Shown here piece by piece: positions 10,957 through 21,360 of a stretch of 64,000 bases of DNA. Numbering within the stretch: position 1 is the first letter of the stretch; the number at the start of each line of letters is the position of its first letter. The notes beneath the pieces are model-generated. The model did no database searches. It saw only the letters and a program-made list of their open reading frames with translations, and had not been told where the DNA came from. The stretch is from Favolaschia claudopus. Its lineage: Eukaryota > Basidiomycota > Agaricomycetes > Agaricales > Mycenaceae. A program made the position numbers and the translations under genes. The stretch spans positions 1 to 64,000 of the forward strand of contig JAWWNJ010000136.1 in assembly GCA_037176885.1 (NCBI GenBank). Reading direction: 5' to 3'.

Positions 10957-11026
10957 CGAAGTCGACCAGCCGAAGGCGGGGGAGAGGATGAGATGGCAGC
11001 GGAAGCACCCAGAAAGGAAGGGAAAA

Positions 11027-11251
11027 CACGAAAAAAGAGGGTATGACGGCGACGGGGGGACAAGACTAGAAGCGGGGAAGGAGACTCGAGGTCATGGAGG
11101 GGGAGGGGCTGGAGAAGAGAAGGTCTCAAAGAGACGGAGTCACCGAGCCAAAGGCGCGATGCGGAGGCGGGCGAGACGAAAAGAATGAGGAGACACGTGA
11201 CTGATGGGTGATCGCTTTAGCCAATCCCTTCGGTCTGTCCAGACCACCTAG
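11027..11251. repeat. Ngaro direct repeat A1
   Basis: Terminal 225-bp repeat, the match of 6731-6955. Its outer edge (CCACCTAG, 11251) is where the interrupted foldback arm resumes. Confidence 0.8.
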
Positions 11252-11444
11252 CAGCGTGGTGTCATTACATCTGCAAACTGCTGTAATACGTATACCGAGG
11301 GGAATTTGTGTGGTTGAGCAAGAACAGGTGCAACGATCTAAAAACCAGCCGTTTTGGGCGGTTGGCTGAGGACAAACAAGTATACACAATCCACTTTGGG
11401 AACCGCAGGTGCCCAGCCCCACGCAGAGCTCAAAAGGCGAATTA

Positions 11445-11822
11445 CAGCCGTTTTGGAAACAATATACGGGTTTTGATCGAGTGGTGCTCCTTCGTTTGTG
11501 CTTACGTTTGTTGACGATTCTGTCATCGGCAAAGCCGGGAGCACCACTTTGTGGGGCGCTGCCGTACCACATCAAGTGCCGCTGGTCCCTTGTTTCGGCC
11601 CTTGCTCGCAAGTCATGGCCGTGTCGAGCTTTGGGCAAATAGCAGCTGAGTCTTAATCCTAAGTTCTGTTAAGCTCCTGTTTTTTCCTGGTGTTCTCTGG
11701 GTGGCGGAAGCAAAACTCAAATTCGGCCGAAGTGGAGCTGGTGATGGGAAGCACAACAAAGGTAAGCACAAACGAGTGAGCACCAGTTGATCAAAACCCG
11801 TATATTGTTTCCAAAACGGCTG
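11445..11822. mobile_element. TA-flanked inverted-repeat element (378 bp)
   Basis: The ends CAGCCGTTTTGGAAACAATA (left) and the exact complement on the right are bordered by TA at 11443-11444 and 11823-11824. The inverted arms stay similar for about 70 bp (TACGGGTTTTGATC, GTGCTTACSTTTGTTG). It lies at the truncated 3' side of the inverted Ty3 element. No transposase is encoded. Confidence 0.8.
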
Positions 11823-11838
11823 TATGTTGGAGAGCTGG

Positions 11839-13361
11839 TCATGATACACGCTCTCTAGCATAAATTGCCACCTGGAAATGACTCAAGTGCAGGAAAGTGT
11901 GGGGAGCTGGTGCGGGCACGAGAGCTACTGCAGTCCCTGGGGCTTCGTTGGAATAAATACGGGAGAGAGCATCTGCTAGGACGTTTTCGGTCCCAGGTAC
12001 GTACTTAACTTCGAAGTTAAAGCTCGCAATTTTCTCCATCCAACGTGCTTGTCGTCCCGACAAGTTTTTCTGATTCATAAAATGAATCAAACCTTTATGA
12101 TCAGTTACCCAGGTGAACTTACATCCCTGTAGGATGTCTCGATGCCTAAGCATCGCCTCTACGCCGGCGAGCATCTCAATCTCGTGTACCGGGTAGTTCT
12201 GCTGAGCTGAATTTAGCTTCGCAAAAAAGAATGCCGCAACATTCGCATTCTTCCAGTCTTCGCCTTGGCATACGACACCCGCTATCCCACTACCGCAACC
12301 GTCGGTTACGAGCCAGATCGGAGGTGCGCCATTTTCATAATTTAATGCCTTGCGATGATGATCGCGCGCACCCGATATATCACGCTTGATATCTTCGAAT
12401 GCTCGCTGTTGAGTGTATCCCCATCGAAAGGGCGGACGGAGTCGCTCGTCAAACTATGCAATATACCCATAGGAATTCGTACTGACGGCACGTCATCCGC
12501 TAGGTATCCGCACGATCCGAGGAATCCACGAAGCAAATCGCGATTCGTCGGTGTTTTCCAGTTCAACACGGTGTCGACTTTGTGGGGATCCATCCGGATG
12601 CCCTCGTCGTCAACGACCCGACCCAATATACTCAATTCGGACCTTAAGAGCTGCAACTTGTGCGCACTGAGGTATAATTCCTCGCGCTTAAGTATGTCAA
12701 TTACTTTCTTTACATGTTCGACATGCTCCTCGAGTGTATTTGAATAGATAATAATGTCATCCAAATACACGTCCATAAAACGCCCGATATAATCGCCGAA
12801 TAAGTAATTCATGAGCGTTTGATAAGTGGCAGGTGCGTTGCAATCTCCTTGTTGAAGAACAAGACTAACCATGTTGCCGTCTGGAGTGCTCATCGCAGAA
12901 CGGGCAACATGTTCAGGTTCAATCCTGATCTGCTCGTAAGCGTCTTGACCATCGATCAAGGATCTGAATTTACAACGCGAGGCGCGCCGCAATATGCCTT
13001 CCATGTCAGGCAAAGGTGAGGTCATCTTCTTTGTGTTTGCATTGCGCGCGCGCAAGTCAACGACGACTCGTAGTTTCAACGAGTCACTCTTGACTTTTGG
13101 AATCAATAACATCGGCGCGGTGTTACTTGCGCTGGTAATTTGCCAACGGCCATTCTTCAGGTAAATTCGACGTTTCTCGTCCCATAAATTTCTTAACGCT
13201 TCGGGACAGCGAGAAGGTCTCCAAGGAAGAACTTTGTTCTCATCGATGAGTGGATTAGTATGATTTATTGCGCGAAGACGAGGTAAGCCCGTCTCTTCGG
13301 CAGATTTACATATCGGTTTAGCATATTCCATTAGCTCATCGCGTGCCGTTTGCAGATTCAT
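11839..13361 (-). pseudogene. Ty3 reverse transcriptase and RNase H
   Basis: 13361-12342 encodes a Ty3-type reverse transcriptase: LRVVVDLRARNANTKK, DGQDAYEQIRIEPEH, STPDGNMVSLVLQQGDCNAP and the catalytic YLDDIIIYSN, then the thumb and connection (VLNWKTPTNRDLLRGFLGSCGYLADD). Near 12430 a one-base change shifts the frame: the expected YTQQRAFEDIKRDI continues in another frame to LNYENGAPPIWLVTDGCGSG. RNase H resumes at 12174-11839 with TWVTDHKGLIHFM and VLADALSRI. The protein would copy element RNA into DNA, but the frameshift and the missing integrase make this copy inactive. Confidence 0.8.
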
Positions 13362-14777
13362 CGATATTCATCTCGTTCAACTCAACCGCGCCCGAAAAAA
13401 CCCGAGCGGTAGCGATCCCTTCAAGAGGCAACGAATTAGCGCTTCCGATGCAAACACGAGCCGGATTAAAGCCTATGCTCACCTTGTGTTGAAACAACCA
13501 AGCCGTTCCCAATATCATGTCGTATCCGCTAAGGTTCGCAACGAAAAAACTCCGTTCCTCTGTGATGTCCTGATAGCTGAACTTCAGTTTCACAGAGTGA
13601 TTAATTTTCGATCGCGATCCTTGAACCGCAAGCTGCAAGGTAATTGGATCGTCCAATTCTTTGCGCTTGATCTTGAGCTGATCCACAAGAGTTGTCGAAA
13701 TTAAATCCCCAAGGGATCCTGAATCAACAAGAGCGCGAACCGGCTCGCCGTTCACTCGAACAACAATAACCAGAGGTCGCGCCACTACTCTGTTTGCAAT
13801 TTTCGGCGTGGAAGCGGTGCGTGCGATTCCCTTCACGCTATCCGCTGGAATTTGAACTCCGTGGCAGTTCAAAATGAACTCGCCCTCCACGGCAAAGTCA
13901 GGTTCATCAAACAACGAACCGAGGTAATTGAAGCGGTGAGTCGCCTTCCAACCTCGCTTCAAATCGTTCTCATGGTGTAGGTGCTGAATGTGCTTCTTCA
14001 GCACCCATCCAACCAAATCGAGCTGTGGGTTCAGCAGCATATCCTCTGATATCTGCACCGCAAGCTCTCGATCTCCTAGCCGGATCGAGACGACATACCA
14101 CTCAGGTAATTCATATTCATCTGGCTCTTGAGGCACTCGCGCAATCGTGACATGCTCGAAGACAGGTATTTCTCGACTGACGTCTCGAAAATATTGCTGA
14201 ATTGCATCAGCTAGCAAGTCTTCGATGGGAAATGCGTGAATCGGTAAGACTTGCTGATATTCAAAGCCCAGAAACAGCGCACGTTGACGCGCATACCATT
14301 CAACGAGATGGAATGAAGGGTGACGAATATGATCAACCGGTAAGGGTACCACAACATCTGAATATGAATCCTCGATGACAAATGTCTCTGCTGTAGTCCG
14401 CAGAACGCGAAAACGAACCGACTCTCGCTTGTCATCAGACCAAGCTGTGAGCTCGTCGCCCGGGTAAGGCTGGAAGAACTCTAACAGAGCGGAAACTGTG
14501 TTTCCAACTGCACATCTCCGAGTCGGCGCGCTCGAGGGGACAACTCGCGGGTATGTGGGATTCCGTACAACTCTACCGCGCGAGCCCAACGTTCAAGACG
14601 GTCTTCATAGCTATCCCCGGAATCGGTGACCAGAATCGGCATGGGTTCGTCGTCATCCCAGTCATCGCTCGGGAGTTGGCTAAAGTCTTCCAAGTCTGGC
14701 ATGCTCCCATTCGACGAATCATCGTCGTCTGAATCATGAGACTCTTCATCCGAAGAGTCGCTGACTGTTTTAGCCAA
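13336..14777 (-). pseudogene. Ty3 Gag-like acidic region and aspartic protease
   Basis: A first frame (14777-14481) begins MAKTVSDSSDEESHDSDDDD and is very acidic. The second frame (14589-13336, 417 codons) overlaps it and should follow it after a one-base shift around 14500. The second frame contains a retropepsin-like site, VRALVDSGSLGDLISTTLV (DSG), and the later hydrophobic-GG-like YDMILGTAWLF typical of Ty3 proteases. No zinc knuckle is visible. It overlaps the reverse transcriptase frame by 26 bp, so that frame probably followed by frameshift or fusion in the intact element. Confidence 0.65.
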
Positions 14778-14834
14778 AGTTTAGTTGGTATATTTCCGGG
14801 CTTTTCCGGCTTCCTGTTGACACCAAAATACTGA

Positions 14835-15150
14835 GGCCCTGTTCGGGAACCCAATTTGCTAGATGTAAAGGCCCCATGATACCGCATAAGGCAGGTATGC
14901 CAGTCACACCGTCATAATTCTCACGCCCCACTCCTGCCTCCCCGCCCACTTCCCGCCGCAAATTGCAGATTTTTTTCAGATAACCAACAAAATACCGAGT
15001 AGTAGTTGAGATACTGAGCTCGTCATTGTCAACGACGTGCTACAAATTGAGCGATGTGGAAGTCATGGCAAAGTGGTGATGCCGTGACTCAGTGTGACAG
15101 TTAGCTGTGTTCGAGCCAGCTGTGCGCAAATTGGGTTCCCGAACAGGGCC
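14835..15150. mobile_element. PIF/Harbinger-like MITE in the Ty3 LTR
   Basis: Perfect 25-bp inverted ends beginning GGCCCTGTTCGGGAACCCAA, flanked by the 3-bp direct repeat TGA (14832-14834, 15151-15153). A 3-bp duplication and GGCCCTGTT-type ends fit Tourist-like MITEs of the PIF/Harbinger superfamily, although that superfamily usually targets TWA rather than TGA. The interrupted LTR-like sequence resumes on both sides, as comparison with 2338-2562 shows. Confidence 0.75.
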
Positions 15151-15370
15151 TGAATTTTCTTCAAGTACATCCTAATGGAGCTCTGGTTTTCCCATCCTCT
15201 GACTGTCTTCAAATTCCGGCCGCTGAACTGCGCTGAACTGTGAAGCTTTGAACACGAAAGGATGGCGGCAGTGATACACATCGCGGAACAACCCGATTAG
15301 GCGATATATTGACTTAATCGAGCTATCCCGAGGTATCCACCCACAGCATAAGTATCTAATCTAGCCCCAG

Positions 15371-15877
15371 ATTGTGACTAAAACAATCTAAAACAATCTT
15401 GGGCCAAGCTAGATTTTGGTGGTTTTGCCTTTTTCGGTCATTTGATGGCATGTATCATAATTGTTTGAACAGCTCATTATGCTAGAAACATGCAGATAGT
15501 CATTCCAGCTCATTCAGCACTTTGCTTCATGGAAAGCCCTCCATTCAGCGTCCAGAAATTCGAAAAAGGAGCGACGTTATCACTTTCCGTGACACCGAGT
15601 ATGCTCTCTTCTAGAGTATCTATCTTCATCCTCCACTTGGCGCTGGCCCTGAATATCGTGGTGTCGACGAGCCCGCCGTAGTGGGTAGTGAGCACGGGGA
15701 ATAGTTAGGATGGGCACTGGTATCCCTCTGCGTACGTCTTGGCTATGCCTTCCCTCGTCTCCATTGACATAGCTATCTTCCCCTTTGAATGGGAACCGGC
15801 ACCGGCCATGAAATCACCGTGCTGTTTGGCTTTGTTTGTTCTCAGCCAACCTCAAAATTCGACCGGTTCCAGCGGGG
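15371..15877. other. Intergenic stretch, no genes seen
   Basis: No protein-like frame and no clear repeat pair was recognised between the Ty3 LTR-like repeat and the large palindrome. Confidence 0.4.
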
Positions 15878-17756
15878 TTTCCGATGATACTACTGGGTGT
15901 CCATAAGGGGAAAAACGTGCAAAAACGTCGAAAAAGAAGAAAAAGAAAGAAGGAAAGGAGAACCTCAAGAGAACTTCGCTGCAAGCACACAGATGCTCAG
16001 AGAGTTAAAGCTACTTCATTTTGGCATGATTTTGAATTACATACATCTACATTTCGAACAAATTATACCAGTATTACGACTCCTTTACAGAGCAACATCA
16101 AAGCGGCATCAAGAATGCTTAATTGCGGGTGTCTCGGGTGATTGCCTGCAGTAAATGAAGAAGCGAGACCTCTTGATATCATTCTACTGCCTGTTTTTGA
16201 AGTGTGCAACGTGTGATATTGCTGAATGCCAGAGATTTCAGTGTACAGAGAGCTTGGATCATGAAATGAAACATACCAGTCAAGGGCAGCAGTGGCCAGC
16301 ACAGACCCTCCAAGTGCAACACACTGTTGGAGCGAAGAAAAGGCTGAGCAATGTAATTATATATAAGATAAATAGAATAGCACCGGAATGTGGGCTCGAA
16401 GACACTTCTCGAGCACATCTGAGTCTTTGATACTGCTTGATCTTCATTCAAAGCTTCCCTTGCACCAATCTCTCTCCCAGCCGCGCTTGAAAGCTCGAGA
16501 ACAAGCTGCCGAAGAATTTCTTCGTAGAAATTGATTGAGTTCCTTCAAGCATGAGAGTCCCATGTAGAAACAGCCCCAGAAAGCATTCCACAATCATAAG
16601 CATAGTCTACAGATATTTTTGAGAGCACTCGCGCGGGAAAAAAGCACAGGCGGTTAACCGCTGAATTAACCGACCGATCAACTGGGTCCACTCAACATGT
16701 TGAGTGCACAGCCACGTTTCACACACCGCAAGGCACCTCCGGCACGTACCGAGGCTGAGTGTGACGGGTCACAGGCATGACACTCAACAAGCCCTTCGCT
16801 CGCACTCGCAATATCTCAGCCACTGACACCTGTACCTTCGGTTTTTCTTTGCATTCAGTGCAGTCTTTGCTTCTCTCATCCAATCCTGTGCTTTTTTCCC
16901 GCTCAAAGCTCGAAATTCGTCGATTTAAAAATGTTGCTGATGAATCCGATGGTTCCGATCTCACCCTGCTGCCGCTACAATATGAGCATCCCTTGTTGCT
17001 GCGAGTGCTCTCAAAAATATCTGTAGACTATGCTTATGATTGTGGAATGCTTTCTGGGGCTGTTTCTACATGGGACTCTCATGCTTGAAGGAACTCAATC
17101 AATTTCTACGAAGAAATTCTTCGGCAGCTTGTTCTCGAGCTTTCAAGCGCGGCTGGGAGAGAGATTGGTGCAAGGGAAGCTTTGAATGAAGATCAAGCAG
17201 TATCAAAGACTCAGATGTGCTCGAGAAGTGTCTTCGAGCCCACATTCCGGTGCTATTCTATTTATCTTATATATAATTACATTGCTCAGCCTTTTCTTCG
17301 CTCCAACAGTGTGTTGCACTTGGAGGGTCTGTGCTGGCCACTGCTGCCCTTGACTGGTATGTTTCATTTCATGATCCAAGCTCTCTGTACACTGAAATCT
17401 CTGGCATTCAGCAATATCACACGTTGCACACTTCAAAAACAGGCAGTAGAATGATATCAAGAGGTCTCGCTTCTTCATTTACTGCAGGCAATCACCCGAG
17501 ACACCCGCAATTAAGCATTCTTGATGCCGCTTTGATGTTGCTCTGTAAAGGAGTCGTAATACTGGTATAATTTGTTCGAAATGTAGATGTATGTAATTCA
17601 AAATCATGCCAAAATGAAGTAGCTTTAACTCTCTGAGCATCTGTGTGCTTGCAGCGAAGTTCTTTTGAGGTTCTCCTTTCCTTCTTTCTTTTTTCTTCTT
17701 TTTCGACGTTTTTGCACGTTTTTCCCCTTATGGACACCCAGTAGTATCATCGGAAA
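15878..17756. repeat. Giant palindrome with arms of about 750 bp
   Basis: The left arm 15878-16630 and right arm 17001-17756 are near-perfect reverse complements. The 273 bp at 16179-16451 and 17182-17454 encode identical 90-residue frames on opposite strands. Differences are limited to a few bases and A-run lengths near the outer edges. The 370-bp spacer holds a second inverted pair (16631-16649 with 16885-16903, GCGGGAAAAAAGCACAGG). The outer edge is marked by CCGATGATACTACTGGGTGT. No target duplication was seen. It could be a foldback transposon or a head-to-head duplication with a short spacer. Confidence 0.85.
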
Positions 17757-18652
17757 ACCCGTTCAGCGCATGCATCAAGTCACTAAACAAATAACAATAT
17801 TTGGCCCCCTTTTGATGCACGTGAGGTCGATGGGGTGCCAGATCCCGAGATCTGACACCTCTTGTCGAAGTATTAACTACCTCCCGCCACGCCGTTTTTT
17901 GCTCGAGCACTCACCGTATGAACTACATGCCTCGCAAATCCAGCTGGATCCTACACTCTCCAAGTTGAGGCACACCAAGTGATACTGTTAATTGTAAACG
18001 CAGATTCCCAATCAAACACCTGTGCACGCACCCATTTGTTTCGCATCCGTCGTTTTTACCTACATATGGTCCAGATCGACCGGTGATTGTAGTGTTGTTC
18101 GTTGATGCGACGGCAGATGAGGAAGCGATTACAGAAGTAGATGAGGTGTGCTGAATAGCGGTAATAATTTACTGTGGCTCACAAGCTGTTGCAAAGTTAC
18201 ATATAGCGCGAAAAGGACAACACGGCTCTCCTTCACTTTCAGTCAACTTTCAGTAGCGGTGGTCCGCCTGTCTTCCAGATCCTCTCCTCACATCATTGTC
18301 GGTATACCGTTAAGGCAGCTAGCTTTATTTCATATTTGCTCGACTACGTCCTGGTACACTAGGTGAGCCTGGTATGGAGTCTTATTGTGATTACTTACAC
18401 GCCACCAAACATGTGCTTCAGCGGGGTTATGGCGAGCCGGGAGCCAGATAAGCTGCAGCTATTGAGAATGAGTAAGCCGGGGCCGAAATTTCAAAAAGAT
18501 AATAAACAAGAAACAAAGGAAAAACACAAAGCTGAACCGACCATATGCTTCGAAACCAAACGCGGAAACACGTCAGGCAAAGGTTTCTCGTACCAACGAT
18601 GTGCGATCTGGATTTTCGGAGAGGGGACAATGTGAGACATGATAAGATTTCG
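17757..18652. other. Intergenic stretch downstream of the F-box gene
   Basis: Mostly without recognisable features. The part next to the F-box gene (18427-18795, minus) keeps an open frame with GEGIIEEGDIRADRTELDEI, which looks like the original C-terminal end of the F-box protein in a shifted frame. Confidence 0.4.
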
Positions 18653-19654
18653 TCAAGCTCGGTACGGTCGGCTCGGATGTCCCCTTCCTCGATAATGCCT
18701 TCGCCTGTGAAAGCAATGAAAATCGTATGGATAGGTTGAGAGCAAATAATAGTCCGAAGTGACTGGAACATTGAGGTGGGAAATCTGCCATGCACAATGA
18801 TGCGAAGGATATTTAGACGTAAAAATAAGGACAGGTCGCAGATGGTCTCGGAAGAGCGAGGCTGTATTGATCATGTCAGTCAGGGTAGGAAAACAAAGTG
18901 GGTGGCGCACATGAGTCTTAGGCTGGGTGTCAATCTCGAAGATCTGGATCGTATCCAAGGCCATCGTCTGCCACGGGATAGATACCCCGTCCACAATAGC
19001 GAGTGCCTTCAGATGTGAAATGTTGAATGGGTTAAAAACCGCGGGAGCGAGCGATGTTGGGCACCCTGCCCCTTGATTCCACACAGCGAGTCGTAGAGAT
19101 TTGAGGTGGATGCGTGGTACTCGGGCTTTAGGAGCGCCGACGCCGTTAAGGTTAAGCGACAAGTGCTCAATTGTGGAGGCGCAGCGGTCCCAGACAGGTG
19201 CGAATGAAGTGAAGTCCGACCAAGGATCGGCGAATGAGAGGTGTCGAAGTGTCGGACGACTCATGAGTAATTGGATTGATTCCGGTACGTTTTGAATTAG
19301 GGCTACAGAGAGCCATTTGAGGCACGGAAAGTGGATCCCCGTCATCACCTTGTGTGGCGTCTCTATGTCTAGATGATTCATGAGCTGTAAAGAAAGCTCC
19401 CGAACATAGGCTGCAGATCGGGGATTCGAATTGAAAGTGGCGTAGAGTCTTCTCTGTGCCTTTGAATTGGGGTTGAATTTAATCAAGCTAGGCTGTGTGA
19501 CATGGGGGGCAAAGAACAGTGCCGCTCGAGCTGCATCCACCCAGCCACGAGCAACGAGGGAACATGCAACGAGATCGGAGGACGCGGGGACGAAACTGAT
19601 AATATGGTCAACAAGCTCCTGAATCTCGAGCGGGCTTGGCCCCTGCGTGGCCAT
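18653..19654 (-). CDS. F-box domain protein (Agaricomycete family)
   Basis: 333 residues. The N-terminus LEIQELVDHIISFVPASSDLVACSLVARGWVDAAR is a typical fungal F-box, which in SCF ubiquitin ligases binds Skp1. It is followed by leucine-rich-like segments (FPCLKWLSVALIQNVPESI, RPTLRHLSF, CASTIEHLSLNLNGVG) that in such proteins recognise the substrate. From about residue 300 the sequence becomes Tyr/His/Arg-rich (DFHCFHRRRHYRGRG) and unlike the family. An overlapping frame (18795-18427) instead carries GEGIIEEGDIRADRTELDEI, a more natural continuation. I infer a frameshift near 18720 or an unrecognised intron, so the C-terminus is uncertain. Substrate unknown. Confidence 0.75.
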   Translation of the reverse strand: MATQGPSPLEIQELVDHIISFVPASSDLVACSLVARGWVDAARAALFFAPHVTQPSLIKFNPNSKAQRRLYATFNSNPRSAAYVRELSLQLMNHLDIETPHKVMTGIHFPCLKWLSVALIQNVPESIQLLMSRPTLRHLSFADPWSDFTSFAPVWDRCASTIEHLSLNLNGVGAPKARVPRIHLKSLRLAVWNQGAGCPTSLAPAVFNPFNISHLKALAIVDGVSIPWQTMALDTIQIFEIDTQPKTHVRHPLCFPTLTDMINTASLFRDHLRPVLIFTSKYPSHHCAWQISHLNVPVTSDYYLLSTYPYDFHCFHRRRHYRGRGHPSRPYRA

Positions 19655-20970
19655 GTGGCGGGGCCGACGAGTAATGCAAGAGTGTCGTCGTGCACAGCAC
19701 CCACGTGACCCAGTGACAGATCCTTTAAGTTAATTGCAAAACAAGTTATTGCCTTTTCTGGTAATCGACTCAGCCCAGTTTCCCGGTTCTTGATCTGGCG
19801 CGGTGCAACTATGGATATGACCCGTGATTTGGCTTACCGAACGAACTTTTCGCGATTTATTGACTTGACCCCATATTTAAGAATGTTGACCTGACGCCAG
19901 GTTTCCGCTATGGACCTGGCTCATTTTGCTAATGGACCTGGCATTTCATAGTTATGGAGTCCCCCCCAGTTTTTTCGAGTTCCATGTGTTGAACCAACCT
20001 TACTTTTGAGACATTGAGTTTGTTGAACCAACCTCACTTCCCAGCTCCTGTTTGTGGAATCAGCCCAACTTTTGGAAATTACGCGCAGTTGATAGATGCG
20101 ATGGCAGGCCCGGGACCGCCGAGGCCATTGCGACGCGTCATGAAAATTGAAGAATTGAGGTTTAATTCCAGGACGCGTCAAACACGGCAAAACCATGCTA
20201 GTAGCGAGGTGTGGATTTAATAACACTCAGTTGGATGCCAAAATTTCGTAAAAGCAGCTTGAAGAATGGTTCTCGAGGGACGGCTTCTACTAGCACAGCC
20301 TGCACAGGATATGTACTACTATCCGAACAATTCTCGGGGATTTTTTCACCGTGTACTGAAGGGAACTCAAGTCTCTGATTTTAATCTGAAGGAATCAAAG
20401 GCTGGTTCAACGATTTGAGATCATTTCGAAAGTGCAGTCAGTTCAACAATCGGAATACCAAAAAGTGCAGTGGGATCAACAACGTGACTTGGGTAAAAAG
20501 TGGGGTCAGTTCAACAAGCCAACAAGCCATAAAATGGGGTCAACTCGATAAGCAACTGAGGTCCCTTCAACAAGCTGATTATGCTGGATCCACAACAAAA
20601 AACCTGGGTCAAGTCAAGTTTTCTAAAATTGTGGTTGCATTAATAAGGTGAGGTCGGTCAGATCGACAAGTCAAGAAAGGTGAGTTCACAATGTCATAGG
20701 CAGAAGTGGGGGTAATTCGAGAATAAAAAGATAGGTCACGTCCACAAAGACGCGTTTGAGCTGGATCAATAACCAGAAAAGGTAATAACCTATTTTCGAA
20801 GTTAATTTTAAACTTTGAGTGAAAGTTGTTAAATTCCGCCCCCACGTGCGTTCCGAATCGGGAAATTTCTGTCGGCAAGGCACTCGGCCAACATTGCGGC
20901 GATCCTCGGCACCCCTAAACACGGGGACCGACCATTCCCGTCCCTCCCCTCCCTCGCTGCGGCGGCTGCG
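19655..20970. other. Intergenic stretch with degenerate short repeats
   Basis: No gene seen. Sequence words such as GTTCAACAAGC, TGGGGTCA and GACCTGGC recur loosely at 19860-20600 in both orientations, suggesting decayed repeats, but no clean ends could be set. Confidence 0.35.
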
Positions 20971-21186
20971 TGTCAGAACCATTACCTTGCTTCAACTAAC
21001 AAGCATGCTGTAATACTGCATAGCCTTGAGTCATAAGTCAGCTAGTGACTTAGTCCAACATGTTTGGATCCGGTCCCAAATTAACGGACTGGTAGCTCAG
21101 TTGGAGCCACCACTATATATGCGGGAGGTCTCGAGTTCGATCCTCGACCAGTGCATTCTTCCTTTTACACACTTTCAATAACCTCC
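20971..21186 (+). repeat. tRNA-related SINE-like repeat, copy 1
   Basis: 216 bp that recur at 21361-21945. At 21090-21154 is a tRNA-like segment: an A-box-like TAGCTCAGTTGG, a perfect T-arm TCGAG-TTCGATC-CTCGA containing the B box, and acceptor halves GGACTGG/CCAGTGC with one mismatch. The D loop is short and only about three of five anticodon-stem pairs form, so it is not a functional tRNA. The conserved tail TGCATTCTTCCTTTTACACA follows. This is best read as a tRNA-derived SINE with a polymerase III promoter. Confidence 0.6.
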
Positions 21187-21360
21187 CGACCTGGCAAAAC
21201 AGAGACGAGTCATCCCAGCCGCTTCGCAATGGTGGTCGGCAACGCTCCGCTAATCTCAAACTCCTACATCAACTCCGACATCAGCACGTTCAGTGGTAGT
21301 GCGCTCTTCCTCATCGTACAGGGACATTTTTGGCTGTAAGAAATAGTCGCATATGATGTC

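Larger units (their letters stand above)
6608..11251 (-). mobile_element. Ngaro-like DIRS retroelement with split direct repeats
   Basis: Two 225-bp direct repeats (6731-6955 and 11027-11251) appear almost identical. A second, shorter pair lies at 6608-6645 and 7036-7072 (CTGCACTCCGCC, GAAGACGAAGGAGCCGAG). Read on the minus strand the order is A1, ORFs, B1, A2, B2: the split direct repeat layout of Ngaro elements. Internal genes encode a zinc-knuckle protein, reverse transcriptase and RNase H. The KH-encoding LTR element is inserted at the RNase H end. Only about 260 bp remain between that insertion and B1, so there is no room for a tyrosine recombinase and the copy cannot be autonomous. Confidence 0.75.
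5600..11283. mobile_element. Long-armed foldback element, split by the Ngaro insertion
   Basis: The left end CAGCAGTTTGCAGATGTAAT after TA (5598-5599) is matched by the complementary right end at 11257-11283 before TA (11284-11285). The inverted arms continue far inward: 5630-5660 pairs with 6560-6606 around AGAAGAAAGC...CACGTCTTCTT, and 5700-5900 pairs with about 6340-6510 (shared blocks CGCCTTAATCCGGGC, CATTTTGGCCGACA, GGACGCAATTCTGGA). Arms are about 300 bp. The right arm is interrupted at about 6608, where the Ngaro element begins, and resumes at 11252. Short open frames in the arms are not protein-like. Confidence 0.7.
11839..15370 (-). mobile_element. Decayed Ty3/gypsy retrotransposon, 3' truncated
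   Basis: On the minus strand the order is LTR-like repeat (about 15370-14780), an acidic Gag-like frame, aspartic protease, reverse transcriptase and RNase H, which is the Ty3 order up to RNase H. Integrase and the 3' LTR are missing: the element stops at 11839, beside the TA element at 11445-11822. Several frameshifts interrupt the coding region and a 316-bp element is inserted in the LTR-like repeat. Confidence 0.75.

Noticed and set aside
12355..12747. 130-codon plus-strand frame
   Set aside because: Antisense shadow of the Ty3 reverse transcriptase.
16179..17478. Paired 90- and 91-codon open frames on opposite strands
   Set aside because: They are the same sequence in the two arms of the palindrome, and both strands are open in each arm. 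No protein family features.
21090..21154. Possible functional tRNA gene
   Set aside because: The T-arm and acceptor are good, but the D loop is too short and the anticodon stem does not pair. A second, more degenerate copy shares long non-tRNA flanks, so a tRNA-derived repeat explains it better.
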